64,000 nt of DNA from JAGWBD01 sp965197455 (GCA_965197455.1 OZ240208.1:868001-932000); one strand, 5' to 3'; counted from the first letter of the stretch, positions 33,868 to 42,940 are shown. The notes: generated by a model from the sequence alone, not told the origin. Numbers and translations: made by a program.

Positions 33868-35043
33868 ATGGGTGAAGCGCTGCGCGTCGGACTGATCGGC
33901 TGTGGCAACGTGGTGAGTTATGGTCATCGGCCCGCGCTCAACGCGCTAAAGACTTCGGGCGAGGTTGAATTGGTTGCGCTGGCGGACATTACACCTGCCC
34001 GGCGAGACATCGCGCGTCAGTGGTTCGGCCTGCACGAGCGGGATCTCTACGCGGATTATCGAGATGTCATCGCGCGTGATGATGTTGAAGCGATTGCAGT
34101 GACAGTTCCGCAGCAATTTCGGCGACGCATTGTGCTCGACGCTTTCGCGCAGGGCAAACACGTGCTCAGCGAGAAACCCATCGCCACTGCACCGGTTGTC
34201 GCGCACGAACTCGTGGCAGCCGCAGTGCAAGCGGGACTCGCACTGGGCATGGTTCACAACTACCATTTTTTGCCCGAGTACCGCAAGCTTCATGAGCTAC
34301 TGGGTCAAGGGCTCATTGGCGACTTGCGTGTGCTGACCCTGCACTATCTTGGCGTCATCGACAAGCCGGGCGCTGCCGAGTTTCAGGGAGACTGGCGCCA
34401 TACACTGGCGGCCGGCGGCGGCATCCTGATGGACATGATCCACGCAGTCTATCTGGCGGAATGGTTCCATGGCGCACCCGCCGAACAGGTCATGGCTTTC
34501 GTGGACGCCCCCACCTATGCTGCTTGTGACCCGCAGGTAGAGGATCTGGCGCTGGCGCAAATCGCTTTCCCGAGCGGATACGCCGCCCTGCATCATGGCT
34601 GGGGCGCAGGCGTCGGCGGCGTTGACCTCAGCGGTAGCGACGGCTATCTGCGCATGCGCTACAAGCTGGGCCAGACCAGCGGCTTCAACCAGGCTTCAGA
34701 GATCTTCAGCGTGCGCAACTGGCAACTCAGTGAACACCAGGCCGATGACCTTGAAGATCAGGATGCCAACATTGCGCGCTCATTCACAACCTTGTGGTCG
34801 GAGTTTGCCAGGGCCGCGCGCAACGGCAGTAACCTGCTCGCCAGCGGCGCAGTGGGTGCGCGCGCACTTGAAGTCGCGCTGGGCGCCTATCTGTCCGGAG
34901 TAACGGGCAAGGTCGTGCGGCTGCCGCTGGAGCAAGACCATCCCGTCTTTCTCCAGGGCATCGCCGGTCTTCCTCAAAGTGACGTCTGGCAACACAGCCG
35001 CACACGCCGCAGCGGCATCTTCGGCCTGCGCGACCTGGGTTAG
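33868..35043 (+). CDS. Gfo/Idh/MocA-family oxidoreductase
   Basis: A 391-residue NAD(P)-dependent sugar or cyclitol dehydrogenase. The Rossmann motif is GLIGCGNVVSYGH, the catalytic lysine is in SEKPIAT, and GGGILMDMIHAVYLAEW corresponds to the catalytic D-x3-H region. GGAGG lies upstream of the ATG at 33868; eleven codons of open frame upstream are not used. It follows the DapA-like gene on the same strand. Its end overlaps the convergent lipoprotein gene by a few bases. The substrate is not deducible. Confidence 0.85.
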   Translation: MGEALRVGLIGCGNVVSYGHRPALNALKTSGEVELVALADITPARRDIARQWFGLHERDLYADYRDVIARDDVEAIAVTVPQQFRRRIVLDAFAQGKHVLSEKPIATAPVVAHELVAAAVQAGLALGMVHNYHFLPEYRKLHELLGQGLIGDLRVLTLHYLGVIDKPGAAEFQGDWRHTLAAGGGILMDMIHAVYLAEWFHGAPAEQVMAFVDAPTYAACDPQVEDLALAQIAFPSGYAALHHGWGAGVGGVDLSGSDGYLRMRYKLGQTSGFNQASEIFSVRNWQLSEHQADDLEDQDANIARSFTTLWSEFARAARNGSNLLASGAVGARALEVALGAYLSGVTGKVVRLPLEQDHPVFLQGIAGLPQSDVWQHSRTRRSGIFGLRDLG

Positions 35044-36038
35044 AACACTGCCATAGCGTTCAGCGCCTCTGCCAGAATACGCGCAACTTCCACACCGCCT
35101 GCAGGACTCTCACACACCATCTTGACAATTTGCTCGCCTAGCGCCAGCGTTATTGTGCCTGGCGCGCCGTTCGTGGCTTGCACAGGCTGGTAGTCCGCTG
35201 CCGCTGCTGCGGAGTCGAACAGCGCCAGGTACAACGTCGCCCTCAGGTCACCGGCGCGCCAGGGTAAACTGGCTGCAGAACCATCAACGACGTTTAGCAA
35301 GGAACGGCCACCGCGCACCCAGGCCACATCACCGACCATGACCTGCTCCGGCAGTGCTTCAAGCATAAGCGCGAGCGTCAGGTCAACAGCATCGGCTGCG
35401 ATAACCGCTGCAGCCACGCCTGCCAGGGTTTCTTCCACGATTCTAAACGCCTGGGTTGACAGCGAGGGCAAGGGATTGCCGGCGGTACCGGAGAACTGCT
35501 CAATTCCGACTTCGATGAAGTAGTTCTCTTGTGAGAAAATCGCATTCGAGCCGTAGAGTCCGCTGCCGAACAGATTCGGCAGGGGGTATTCGTCGCTCGG
35601 TTCGCCATTCTCCAGCACGGTGCGCAGCTCACGCACGAAGTTGTAGTACACCAGCGCGTCTTCCCGGGTATCGAAAACGCCAAAGGTGAAGCTGGCCTTG
35701 CCGCCCTGACGCTCGGTCAGGTAGATACGTTTGGCGGTCCCGTTCTGCACATTGCGCACATTGCTCGCACCACGCTCCAGATCCACTTGCCACTGCACCG
35801 AACCGGCGGTGACCTGGTTGGGAACGCTATCGATGAGCACATCCACCAGCGGCTTTTCGGCCTCCACGGTGGAGATGGCTGTCGGCACGGCCGTAGGCGA
35901 GGTTGCAGGCGTTGGCGTTACTGAGGGCACAGGTGTGGCCGTCGCAGTCGGCGTTACGTCCAGGTCTTCCGGCGCGCAGGCCGCCAGGGCGGCAGCCAAC
36001 AGCAGAATCAAAAGCAGAAGTCGATCAATGAGTCGCAT
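35040..36038 (-). CDS. Putative lipoprotein with two related domains, attached to FrcBCA-like transporter operon
   Basis: A 332-residue exported protein of unknown function. A lipobox (LAAC, Cys21) follows a hydrophobic signal, then a Thr/Pro-rich linker at about 29-60. Residues about 66-135 and 222-290 appear related: each has a (P)xQVxxGxVxW start, a middle NVxNG/NVVDG turn, and an (A/T)xxFxVFDT/LALFDS segment followed by A-x-x-Y, suggesting internal duplication. It starts two bases after the ATPase stop, so it belongs to the transporter operon. A role as an accessory substrate-binding or stabilising protein is inference. Confidence 0.7.
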   Translation of the reverse strand: MRLIDRLLLLILLLAAALAACAPEDLDVTPTATATPVPSVTPTPATSPTAVPTAISTVEAEKPLVDVLIDSVPNQVTAGSVQWQVDLERGASNVRNVQNGTAKRIYLTERQGGKASFTFGVFDTREDALVYYNFVRELRTVLENGEPSDEYPLPNLFGSGLYGSNAIFSQENYFIEVGIEQFSGTAGNPLPSLSTQAFRIVEETLAGVAAAVIAADAVDLTLALMLEALPEQVMVGDVAWVRGGRSLLNVVDGSAASLPWRAGDLRATLYLALFDSAAAAADYQPVQATNGAPGTITLALGEQIVKMVCESPAGGVEVARILAEALNAMAVF

Positions 36039-36040
36039 GA

Positions 36041-36844
36041 CTAATCGTCCGCCATTTCCGGATCGAAGAGGCGCAGTCGATCCGGCACCACGCCGGACAT
36101 GACCATCGTCGCCACTTCTTCCTCACTGACTTCTGCCTTTGTGAAATCACCCAGCTTGCGCCCGCGACTGATGATGGTGAAGCGGTCGGCGACGGCGTGA
36201 ACCTGGCTGATGTTGTGCGTGATGAAAATCACGCTCATGCCGCGTTCCTTGGCCGCATAGGTGTATTCAAGCACCTTGCGCGTCTCACCCACCGAGAGCG
36301 CCGAGGTAGGCTCGTCCAGGATCAGCAGCTTCTTGCCAAAGTAGACGGCACGACCGATGGCAATGGACTGACGTTCGCCGCCCGACATGCTGCCCACTAC
36401 CTCGTTGGCGTCCCGGATATGGATGCCGACATCTTCCAGCGCCGCCGCAGACTCGACAGCCATCCTTTCCTGGTCCATCAATTGCACCGGGCCAAAGCTC
36501 CGCGTCGGCTCCTGACCCAACCAGAAGTTGCGTGCGATGCTCATCAGGGGCACCAGCGCCAGGTCCTGATACACGGTCTCAATGCCCAGCTCGCGCGCCT
36601 TGTGCGGCGAATCGATCTCGACTGTCTGGTCCTCGAAGACAATCTGGCCGCTGGTCGGAGTATGAAAGCCGGTCAGCACCTTGATCAACGTGGACTTGCC
36701 AGCGCCATTGTCCCCCAGCAAGCCGACAATTTCCTGCCGGTCTACGTGAAAGTCGATGCCACGCAGGGCGCGCACACTGCCAAAGTACTTGTGGATGTCC
36801 TGCATCTCCAGCAGCGTATTGCCATTCTGATGCATTTCGCTCAT
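36041..36844 (-). CDS. Sugar ABC transporter ATPase, single-domain FrcA-like
   Basis: Cytosolic ATPase of a ribose/fructose-type (CUT2) importer, 267 residues with one nucleotide-binding domain. Motifs are Walker A GDNGAGKST, the signature MSGGERQS and Walker B LLILDEPTSALS, with a switch histidine in ITHN. CUT2 ATPases normally have two fused domains; the single-domain form is like FrcA. GAGGG stands upstream of the ATG. It sits between the permease and the lipoprotein gene. Confidence 0.92.
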   Translation of the reverse strand: MSEMHQNGNTLLEMQDIHKYFGSVRALRGIDFHVDRQEIVGLLGDNGAGKSTLIKVLTGFHTPTSGQIVFEDQTVEIDSPHKARELGIETVYQDLALVPLMSIARNFWLGQEPTRSFGPVQLMDQERMAVESAAALEDVGIHIRDANEVVGSMSGGERQSIAIGRAVYFGKKLLILDEPTSALSVGETRKVLEYTYAAKERGMSVIFITHNISQVHAVADRFTIISRGRKLGDFTKAEVSEEEVATMVMSGVVPDRLRLFDPEMADD

Positions 36845-36854
36845 GACTCGTCCC

Positions 36855-38696
36855 TCAGGTGGATTGTCGGCGCACGAAGGTGTTCAGCACCACAGCCAGG
36901 ATGAGAATGGCGCCCACAACGCCCCGGAAGAGGCGGGCATTCATGCCGATGATGACCAGCCCGGTTGCCAGCATGCCGACAATCAGCGCTCCCAGCAGCG
37001 TGCCTATCACACTGCCATAACCGCCGCTCAGCAGCGCGCCGCCGATCACCGTCATGGCAATCACTTCCAGTTCCCAGCCACTCCCCTTCAGCGGATCCAC
37101 GCCCGGGTTGCGTGTAACCTCGAGAATACTGGTGACGCCGACCATCAGCGCAACCAGCATGAAGTTGAGCACCTTGATGCGGTTGACGTTGACGCCCTGC
37201 GCACGCGCTGCCCCTGCGTTACCACCCACCGCAAACACGGCATTGCCATAACGCGACTGGGTGAGCACGACCTGGAACAACAGCACCAGCAACATCCACC
37301 AGACGATCGAGTTGCGGAAATTGGCGCCAGGCGGAACGAGAATGCTGAAAAGGCCGCCCGAGACCTCCTCAAAGGAGAAGCCCCAGCGCCCGTTGATGAG
37401 GTCGAAGAAGCCGACCTGGAACAGCTCGCCACCCGCACTCAGGTGGAAACCAACCACCATCACCAGCCAGAGCGCGACGACAAGCAGGGCCAGCAGGGTG
37501 ATGAGTAGAATCAGTGTGGACAGAATTGCCTGGGTCGTGCCGAAATACCCGCTGTTGTTCTGGTTGGCCCATTTGTGCCGGACATGGCGCAACAACCCTG
37601 GCAACCAGCGCCAGGCCATGTAAGCGACTGCCAGCAAACCGGCAACAGCCAGCAGCACCATCACCCACGGGTTGATCCAGACCTGCGGAAATTCGTCGTA
37701 GTAGTCGCGGTAACGCAGGATACGGCCGCCCGGGATGGCCACCAGGGGAATCGTGCGGTAAATCAGCAAGGTCCCCAGGGTCACAATGAAGGATGGAATC
37801 CCTGTTCGCACCAGAATGAAACCGTTAATAAAGCCGAGGAACATGGCCACAATCAACGCTGCCGGCATGGCCAGCAGCATCGGCATCGCCCCCAGTCCAA
37901 GCTGCGGAATCCCTTCGGTCAGGAAAAACATGTAGAAGACCGAGACCGCGCCCAGCATGGAACCGACGGACAAGTCGAATTCGCCGGATATCATCAGGAT
38001 GGTCACGCCGATCGCCACGATGCCCTTGGTCGACACGTTGGTCAGCACCGATGCGACCGAGGTGGGTTGCAGGAACAGATCGGTTACAAAACTGAAGACC
38101 AGAAAAATGAAGACAAAACCGACGATGGCGCCGGCGCTGGGCGACTGGGCCAGCTGTGTGCTGACAAACTGGCCAGGCGTCATGTCGCTGGCCGCGGTGC
38201 TCAACGCGCCCTGCGCCTTGTCCATCTTGTCATCGTAGATCTTGATGCCGTGAGTCACGAAGCGGTAGCAAATTATCCCGCTGATGAAGAGCAACAGCCC
38301 GATTACCATCAGCAATTCGTCAAGCGGCGGGGCATTCAGGTTGCTGATTTGGGAGATGCCGCCAGGCAGCAGGGCTTTCATCAGGAACACCGCGCCAATG
38401 ATGACTGCGAAGAACGACACCCACTGCGACCAGGGCCAGCCGGATCGGTCCCTCATTGAGAGACTCCAGGCGGTGCGCAAGGCCGCCGCCGCCAGCAGCA
38501 GGAAGACCACCACTATCAAAGACTCGATGAAGTTGATATCACGCCGGCTGACGTTGATGCGTTCCCCAAAAGCAATCCAGCCAGAAAGTACCTGCTGCGC
38601 CAATACCACTGAGCCGGCGCCAAGCAGGAACATATAGATTCTGGTAAGAAATACTCCGGTTGTTGCGTCGGCATTTTCTTCAAAATAAGCGAGCAT
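36855..38696 (-). CDS. Sugar ABC transporter permease, FrcC-like, with extra N-terminal membrane segments
   Basis: A 613-residue membrane protein, far longer than ordinary CUT2 permeases (about 320-360). The core contains the family hallmark ILMISGEFDLSVGS and GGNAGAARAQGVNVNRIK (coupling loop) with TVIGGALLSGGYGSVIGT near the C-terminus. Residues 1 to about 190 add about four hydrophobic segments, and the region of about 325-460 contains an insertion with external loops and further membrane helices. Codons and frame are continuous. It follows the binding-protein gene after a hairpin. The additions may dock the single-domain ATPase or the lipoprotein (inference). Confidence 0.88.
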   Translation of the reverse strand: MLAYFEENADATTGVFLTRIYMFLLGAGSVVLAQQVLSGWIAFGERINVSRRDINFIESLIVVVFLLLAAAALRTAWSLSMRDRSGWPWSQWVSFFAVIIGAVFLMKALLPGGISQISNLNAPPLDELLMVIGLLLFISGIICYRFVTHGIKIYDDKMDKAQGALSTAASDMTPGQFVSTQLAQSPSAGAIVGFVFIFLVFSFVTDLFLQPTSVASVLTNVSTKGIVAIGVTILMISGEFDLSVGSMLGAVSVFYMFFLTEGIPQLGLGAMPMLLAMPAALIVAMFLGFINGFILVRTGIPSFIVTLGTLLIYRTIPLVAIPGGRILRYRDYYDEFPQVWINPWVMVLLAVAGLLAVAYMAWRWLPGLLRHVRHKWANQNNSGYFGTTQAILSTLILLITLLALLVVALWLVMVVGFHLSAGGELFQVGFFDLINGRWGFSFEEVSGGLFSILVPPGANFRNSIVWWMLLVLLFQVVLTQSRYGNAVFAVGGNAGAARAQGVNVNRIKVLNFMLVALMVGVTSILEVTRNPGVDPLKGSGWELEVIAMTVIGGALLSGGYGSVIGTLLGALIVGMLATGLVIIGMNARLFRGVVGAILILAVVLNTFVRRQST

Positions 38697-38728
38697 GAGT
38701 CAACTTTCTATTAGCCGGCATGTAGCGT

Positions 38729-38759
38729 GGGACAGGCCAGGGTGACCCCGACCTGTCCC
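38729..38759 (-). promoter_or_regulatory. Intercistronic hairpin after FrcB-like binding-protein gene
   Basis: On the minus-strand RNA a 14-bp stem (outer GGGACAGG/CCUGUCCC, inner part with two G-U pairs) closes a 3-base loop. It lies 20 bases after the binding-protein stop and 32 bases before the permease start. There is no T-run, so partial attenuation or mRNA protection is likely. Confidence 0.7.
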
Positions 38760-38779
38760 GATTTGCTGACGCCGGATGT

Positions 38780-39769
38780 CTAGCGGTAGCCCATCGCGGT
38801 CAATTCGATGATGGCGTCAACGTTGTTGCCGTCGATGACGCCGGGGCCGGTGAAGATGTCATTGCCGGGCGCCAGTTCGAAACGGCTGTTCAGGTACAGC
38901 CACATGATGGTCTCGAAACCCTGGAGGTACGGCTGCTGGTCGATTGCCTGCAGCAGATAGCCGCCCTGAATCATCCCGTAAATCTCGGAGCTGGTGTCAT
39001 GCGTCGTGGCATAGATCTCGCCAGGCATGCGACCGGCTTCCTGCAGATACAGGTTGAAGCTGGTGGAGGGGTTCGGGCCAAGGAAGAAGGCCGCGTTCGT
39101 GTCCGGGTTGGCCGTGAAGTAGTCGGCCAGGGTACCGGCAGAAGCGGTCGTGTCGTTGTTGATGGTCAGCTCGTCCAGCGGGATGCCGGCTTCCTCAAAG
39201 ACACTGCGCACACCGGCACAACGCGCCTCGAGGCCGCTGTGGCCCACTTCCTGGATCGGGCAGACGCCACGAACGATGGACACACCGTCGGCATCCGCTG
39301 CATCAAGCACGCGGTTGGCGTTGCTGACGCCGCCGGTGAACTCACTCGCGCCGATGTAGAACAGCGTATCAAGCGCGTCAGGGCCACCGGAGTTCGGATC
39401 GGCAGTGTTGAGCACGATCACAGGGATGCCGGCCTCGTTGGCGCGGCCCACGGCATCACGAATCACCTCGGGGTTCGGAACGGTCGTGCCGATGCCATCG
39501 GGGTCCGCGGCAAGCGCGTCATCCCAGTAACCGGCCATGTCGTCCACGCTGTCAACCGGGTGCGCCAGCCAGGCACAGTCCGCATCCAGAATTGCACAGG
39601 CATCTTCCATGCCCTTGATCACGACGATCCAGAAGGGGTTGCCCGCGCCACCGTGCGAGACGATGCGGAACACCGGCTGGTCGTCCTGCGCGCCTACCGC
39701 ACCGATGGAGAATACGGCAAGGCCCAGCACCAGCAGCAGCACTGGTAAAATTGTAAACAACTTTCTCAT
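38780..39769 (-). CDS. Sugar ABC transporter substrate-binding protein, FrcB/RbsB-like
   Basis: Exported receptor of the CUT2-type importer, 329 residues from the ATG at 39769 (GAGGAG upstream). The signal peptide MRKLFTILPVLLLVLGLAVFSIGAVGA ends before QDD and has no lipobox. The mature part has periplasmic-binding-fold motifs FRIVSHGGAGNPFW, GIPVIVLNTADPNSGG, IGASEFTGGVSNA and ATTHDTSSE. Nearby inositol and sugar-acid genes make a cyclitol or monosaccharide ligand plausible. Expression probably starts at the promoter 39833-39861. Confidence 0.9.
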   Translation of the reverse strand: MRKLFTILPVLLLVLGLAVFSIGAVGAQDDQPVFRIVSHGGAGNPFWIVVIKGMEDACAILDADCAWLAHPVDSVDDMAGYWDDALAADPDGIGTTVPNPEVIRDAVGRANEAGIPVIVLNTADPNSGGPDALDTLFYIGASEFTGGVSNANRVLDAADADGVSIVRGVCPIQEVGHSGLEARCAGVRSVFEEAGIPLDELTINNDTTASAGTLADYFTANPDTNAAFFLGPNPSTSFNLYLQEAGRMPGEIYATTHDTSSEIYGMIQGGYLLQAIDQQPYLQGFETIMWLYLNSRFELAPGNDIFTGPGVIDGNNVDAIIELTAMGYR

Positions 39770-39832
39770 GACGATGTTCTCCTCAGATATGCATTCGGTA
39801 TACGCAGGGGGAATACCCAACGTAACGGCTGT

Positions 39833-39861
39833 ATTGTAGTCTGCTCTGGCTGTCAGTGCAA
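39833..39861 (-). promoter_or_regulatory. Sigma-70-like promoter for the FrcBCA-like transporter operon
   Basis: On the minus strand TTGCAC and TACAAT are separated by exactly 17 bases, about 63 bases upstream of the binding-protein ATG. It is one of the best consensus matches in the window. The leader contains GGTAT-N11-ATACC, which could be an operator. Confidence 0.6.
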
Positions 39862-39871
39862 ACCGGCAATT

Positions 39872-40978
39872 TCATTCTATTTCCCGGAGGGTGACTTTTC
39901 TGCCTTGCGCTGCACCCAGTTCCGCCGCTGCCAGCACACGCTGCACCTGCAACCCGTCGCGAAAGTCCGGGCTGGCCGGACGCTGCTCGCGGATGGCTGT
40001 GATGAAACCGCGCGCCATATAGTCGTTCTGGCGGAATGTGTCCCGGTAGCTGTTGTGCACCGTATCGCGCCGCAATCCCTGCCAGATGTGATCAGGTATT
40101 TCCAGCGGGCGCACTGCCCCTTCACCAACCCGGGCGCCGGAGACCTGCTGCACGCGGTCCCAGTCGGTGAAGCTGTGGAGCGTACCCTCGCTGCCGTGAA
40201 ACTCCATGTGATGCGTTTGACCAAAGGGCGTGTCTTCATAGCTCATCGAGCTGACGTGGATGATGCCATGAGCGCCGTTGCTGAATTTCAGCGTCAGCAA
40301 GGCAGAGTCGTCGACCTGCTCATAGACCTTGCCATCCGGGCGCGGGCCGCGCTCCTGCAGCTGTGCCAGGTGACACTGCACGGCCTCGACCTCGCCAAAA
40401 ATCTGCATGGCCACGAACAGGAAGTGCGAGCCCAGATCACCCAGGACGCCGCTGCCGGCTTCGCTGCGGTCAAAACGCCAAAGGTATTCCCCGGTCCGGG
40501 CGTAGCCGGAGTAGTAACGCAGATTCAAATGATAGGGTCGCCCGATGTAACCCTGTTCAATCAACTCACGCAGATAACGGGTGGTGGGCATAAAGCTGTA
40601 AGTGTAAGGCACCATGTGGCGCACGCCAGCTGCCTCGGCAGCCGCCAACATTTCCCGCGCCTGGGCCACATTGAGCGCCAGCGGCTTTTCGCACAGCACA
40701 TGCAGTCCGCGCGCAAGGGCGGCCAGTGTCAGCGGATGATGCAGGTAATTTGGCGTGAGAATGAGCACTGCCTCAATGCCGCCGTGGTCCAGCAGTGCAT
40801 CCGTGTCGGTATACGCAGCCGGCACCGACCAGCGCTGCGCAAAAGCCTGCGCGCGGCCCGCATCCCGGCCACAGACTGCCACGACTTCCGCGTGCGGGTG
40901 TGCCGACAAAGCGGGCAGGAACATCGCGTCTGCCCACCAGCTCGTCCCGATGACACCGACCTGCACCCTGCTTGTCAT
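39872..40978 (-). CDS. Gfo/Idh/MocA-family oxidoreductase
   Basis: A 368-residue NAD(P)-dependent dehydrogenase. Features are VGVIGTSWWADAMFLPAL at the nucleotide-binding start, CEKPLALN with the catalytic lysine, YTYSFMPTTRYLRELI, and GSGVLGDLGSHFLFVAMQ with the catalytic D-x3-H. The first glycine motif is atypical (GTSWWA where G-x-G-x-x-A/G is usual), as in several Chloroflexota and actinobacterial members. It ends upstream of the transporter promoter on the same strand but is separated from the operon by its own intergenic region. Likely a sugar or sugar-lactone dehydrogenase. Confidence 0.83.
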   Translation of the reverse strand: MTSRVQVGVIGTSWWADAMFLPALSAHPHAEVVAVCGRDAGRAQAFAQRWSVPAAYTDTDALLDHGGIEAVLILTPNYLHHPLTLAALARGLHVLCEKPLALNVAQAREMLAAAEAAGVRHMVPYTYSFMPTTRYLRELIEQGYIGRPYHLNLRYYSGYARTGEYLWRFDRSEAGSGVLGDLGSHFLFVAMQIFGEVEAVQCHLAQLQERGPRPDGKVYEQVDDSALLTLKFSNGAHGIIHVSSMSYEDTPFGQTHHMEFHGSEGTLHSFTDWDRVQQVSGARVGEGAVRPLEIPDHIWQGLRRDTVHNSYRDTFRQNDYMARGFITAIREQRPASPDFRDGLQVQRVLAAAELGAAQGRKVTLREIE

Positions 40979-41077
40979 GGTGCCCGCTCTCTTCTAGACT
41001 GTTGGCAAGGCACAGAGTGTAGCGGTCGCGAGCGAGCGCTTCAATCTGGCTGGAGTCGTCTTGGAGAAACGGCTGCT

Positions 41078-41440
41078 ATGAGCAAGCTGGTTCAGGCTGA
41101 CCGGGTGCGCATTGTGTGCTTCGCTCTGATGGCACTTGGGTCGATTCTGGTGCTGTTTGCGGCCTGGCAATACCTCAGCGCTGACCGCGAGCTTCAGACA
41201 AACCTTGCCGAAGTCATCCGCAGTGGCCAGCTCAATGTCAACCCACAGACGTCCAGCGAAGCCCAGGGGCTGGTCGGCGCCGACATTGCGCGTCGCGACC
41301 TGCTCGCCCGGCAGTTCAACGCCATGATGTTTGGCGGCGGCGGCCTGGTGCTGCTTTCCCTGGGCTGGCCGGGGCTGAATCTGGCCCGAAACCTGCGCAA
41401 TCGTGAATTTCTGGTATCCTCTACGGAGGAGACACGCTAA
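41078..41440 (+). CDS. Small two-helix membrane protein, unknown function
   Basis: A 120-residue protein. It has a membrane helix at about 12-32 (IVCFALMALGSILVLFAAW), a roughly 50-residue hydrophilic loop and a second hydrophobic stretch near 83-97 (MMFGGGGLVLLSLGWPG), then a basic tail. I recognise no family. The open frame continues far upstream antisense to the oxidoreductase, and that part is not coding. The ATG at 41078 has GGAG about 13 bases upstream. Its TAA overlaps the ATG of the next gene, so the two are probably co-translated. Confidence 0.6.
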   Translation: MSKLVQADRVRIVCFALMALGSILVLFAAWQYLSADRELQTNLAEVIRSGQLNVNPQTSSEAQGLVGADIARRDLLARQFNAMMFGGGGLVLLSLGWPGLNLARNLRNREFLVSSTEETR

Positions 41441-41730
41441 TGTACGCTGGTGAACCACAGGACTTTAGCCTGGGCGAACCACAGCCCATCGGCATCAATA
41501 CGCGCTACGCCTTCTGGCTGACAGCCAGCAAAGAGCGTTACTTTCGCGCCATCCGCAGGGTTGGCTGTGTGGCGTCGGTGTCGGCGCCGAAGGACAATCG
41601 CGCCCTTGTCGAGATTCGTAACGATCACGACCCCGACGAAGCCTGGCACTGGGTGCGCACCGAACTTGAAGAGACCAGCCGCCACGTCGTCCTCGACCCA
41701 ATCTGGGAAGACGCTCTCTGGCTGCTATGA
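41440..41730 (+). CDS. Small conserved-looking protein, unknown function
   Basis: A 96-residue soluble, acidic protein with many aromatics (WLTASKERYFRAIRR, DEAWHWVRTELEE, DPIWEDALWLL). I do not recognise the family. The strong ribosome-binding site GGAGGAG lies inside the end of the preceding membrane-protein gene, and the start overlaps that gene's stop (TAATG). This supports a real two-gene unit. It converges on the sugar-acid dehydratase gene. Confidence 0.6.
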   Translation: MYAGEPQDFSLGEPQPIGINTRYAFWLTASKERYFRAIRRVGCVASVSAPKDNRALVEIRNDHDPDEAWHWVRTELEETSRHVVLDPIWEDALWLL

Positions 41731-41761
41731 CTGCCCGCAGCAACTGACCAGCTTCCAACGT

Positions 41762-42901
41762 TTACCAGTTCGTCAGCGACCCATCGGCGCGGTGCAGCAG
41801 AAAGCCGTGTCCCTCGCCCATGGGATGCCGTCGTGCGGCCTCGCGGTCGAAGGTGATGCCAAGCCCCGGCCGCGTCGGCGGTAACAGCCAGCCATCGCGC
41901 CACTCGATTTGCTCCGGAAAGACGTCTGGCAACATGCTGCCGGGAAGCTGTGGCTGCTCCTGCACGCCAACCAGGGGCGACGCCAGGTTCAGGTGCAGGC
42001 AGGCCGCTGCTGAAACCGGCCCCAGCGGATTGTGCGTGGCCAGCTTGATGTAATGCGTTTCGCACCAGCCGGCGATTTTACGCGCCTCCGTCAGGCCGCC
42101 GACAATGCACAAATCGATGCGGGCGTAGTCAATCAGCTCCTCCTCGATCAGCTGCCGGAATTCCCACTTCGAGCTGAACTGCTCGCCGGCGGCCAGTGGA
42201 ACCGTCGTCCGCGGACGCAGGGTTTTGAATGAATCCGGGTTTTCGCTGCGCAGCGGGTCTTCGATGAAGAATGGACGATACTGTTCGAATTCCTGACAGA
42301 GCCAGAGCGCATCGGCCAGATCGAGGCGCGTGTGCACATCAAAGGCAATCTCGATCTCATCCCCCACCGCCTCGCGCACAGCCTGCGCCTGACGAATGGC
42401 CGCCATTACAGACTGGCGCGGCTCCAGCGTCGTACCATCCTGTGGCAGATCCCAGCGCACGAACTTCCAGCCCGCCTCTGTCGCCGCCAGACAGGTCTCG
42501 ACCAGCGGGCCAACTTCCAGCCCGCGTCCGTAATTGTGCGGGTAGCAGACGACGCGATCGCGTGCCAGTCCCCCCAGCAGTTCATAGACCGGTACATTCA
42601 GCGCCTTGCCCTTGATGTCCCACAGTGCAATGTCGATCGCCGAGATGGCTGCGGTCTGAATGCGCTGCGCCGGGAAGAAACCGCCACGAAACAGCAGCTG
42701 CCAGATGTATTCGGTGCGGAAGGGGTCCATGCCGAGCAACAAGGGCCGCATGTGGTCAAGCGCGCCGATGACCGCGTGCTCGCGCCAGGTGATGCCCGCC
42801 TCGCCGACGCCCGAGATGCCCTCGTCCGTGTCAACAGTGACGAACAAACAGTTGCGTCTGCCGTTCCATACTGGCCAGGCATCAATCGCTGTGATTTTCA
42901 T
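41762..42901 (-). CDS. Enolase-superfamily sugar-acid dehydratase (mandelate racemase/galactonate dehydratase like)
   Basis: A magnesium-dependent dehydratase or racemase of 379 residues. The capping domain is N-terminal and the barrel carries metal ligands in FDVHTR, FIEDPL and AAGEQFSS, with a catalytic histidine in THNPLGP. The family includes galactonate, gluconate, rhamnonate and mannonate dehydratases that form 2-keto-3-deoxy acids. The divergent HpaI-family gene would cleave such acids, so the pair reads as a non-phosphorylated sugar-acid route. The specific acid cannot be told from the sequence. Confidence 0.88.
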   Translation of the reverse strand: MKITAIDAWPVWNGRRNCLFVTVDTDEGISGVGEAGITWREHAVIGALDHMRPLLLGMDPFRTEYIWQLLFRGGFFPAQRIQTAAISAIDIALWDIKGKALNVPVYELLGGLARDRVVCYPHNYGRGLEVGPLVETCLAATEAGWKFVRWDLPQDGTTLEPRQSVMAAIRQAQAVREAVGDEIEIAFDVHTRLDLADALWLCQEFEQYRPFFIEDPLRSENPDSFKTLRPRTTVPLAAGEQFSSKWEFRQLIEEELIDYARIDLCIVGGLTEARKIAGWCETHYIKLATHNPLGPVSAAACLHLNLASPLVGVQEQPQLPGSMLPDVFPEQIEWRDGWLLPPTRPGLGITFDREAARRHPMGEGHGFLLHRADGSLTNW

Positions 42902-42940
42902 GGTGTCCTATCCAACCTTTGGTGAGCAGAGTGTAGCGCC

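Noticed and set aside
39905..41077. N-terminal part of a long plus-strand open frame reaching 41440
   Set aside because: Upstream of 41078 it is antisense to the Gfo/Idh/MocA gene; only the terminal part from 41078 looks like a real membrane protein.
41078..41730. Toxin-antitoxin pair
   Set aside because: Size and overlap fit, but neither protein shows a known toxin or antitoxin motif, so it is kept as unknown.
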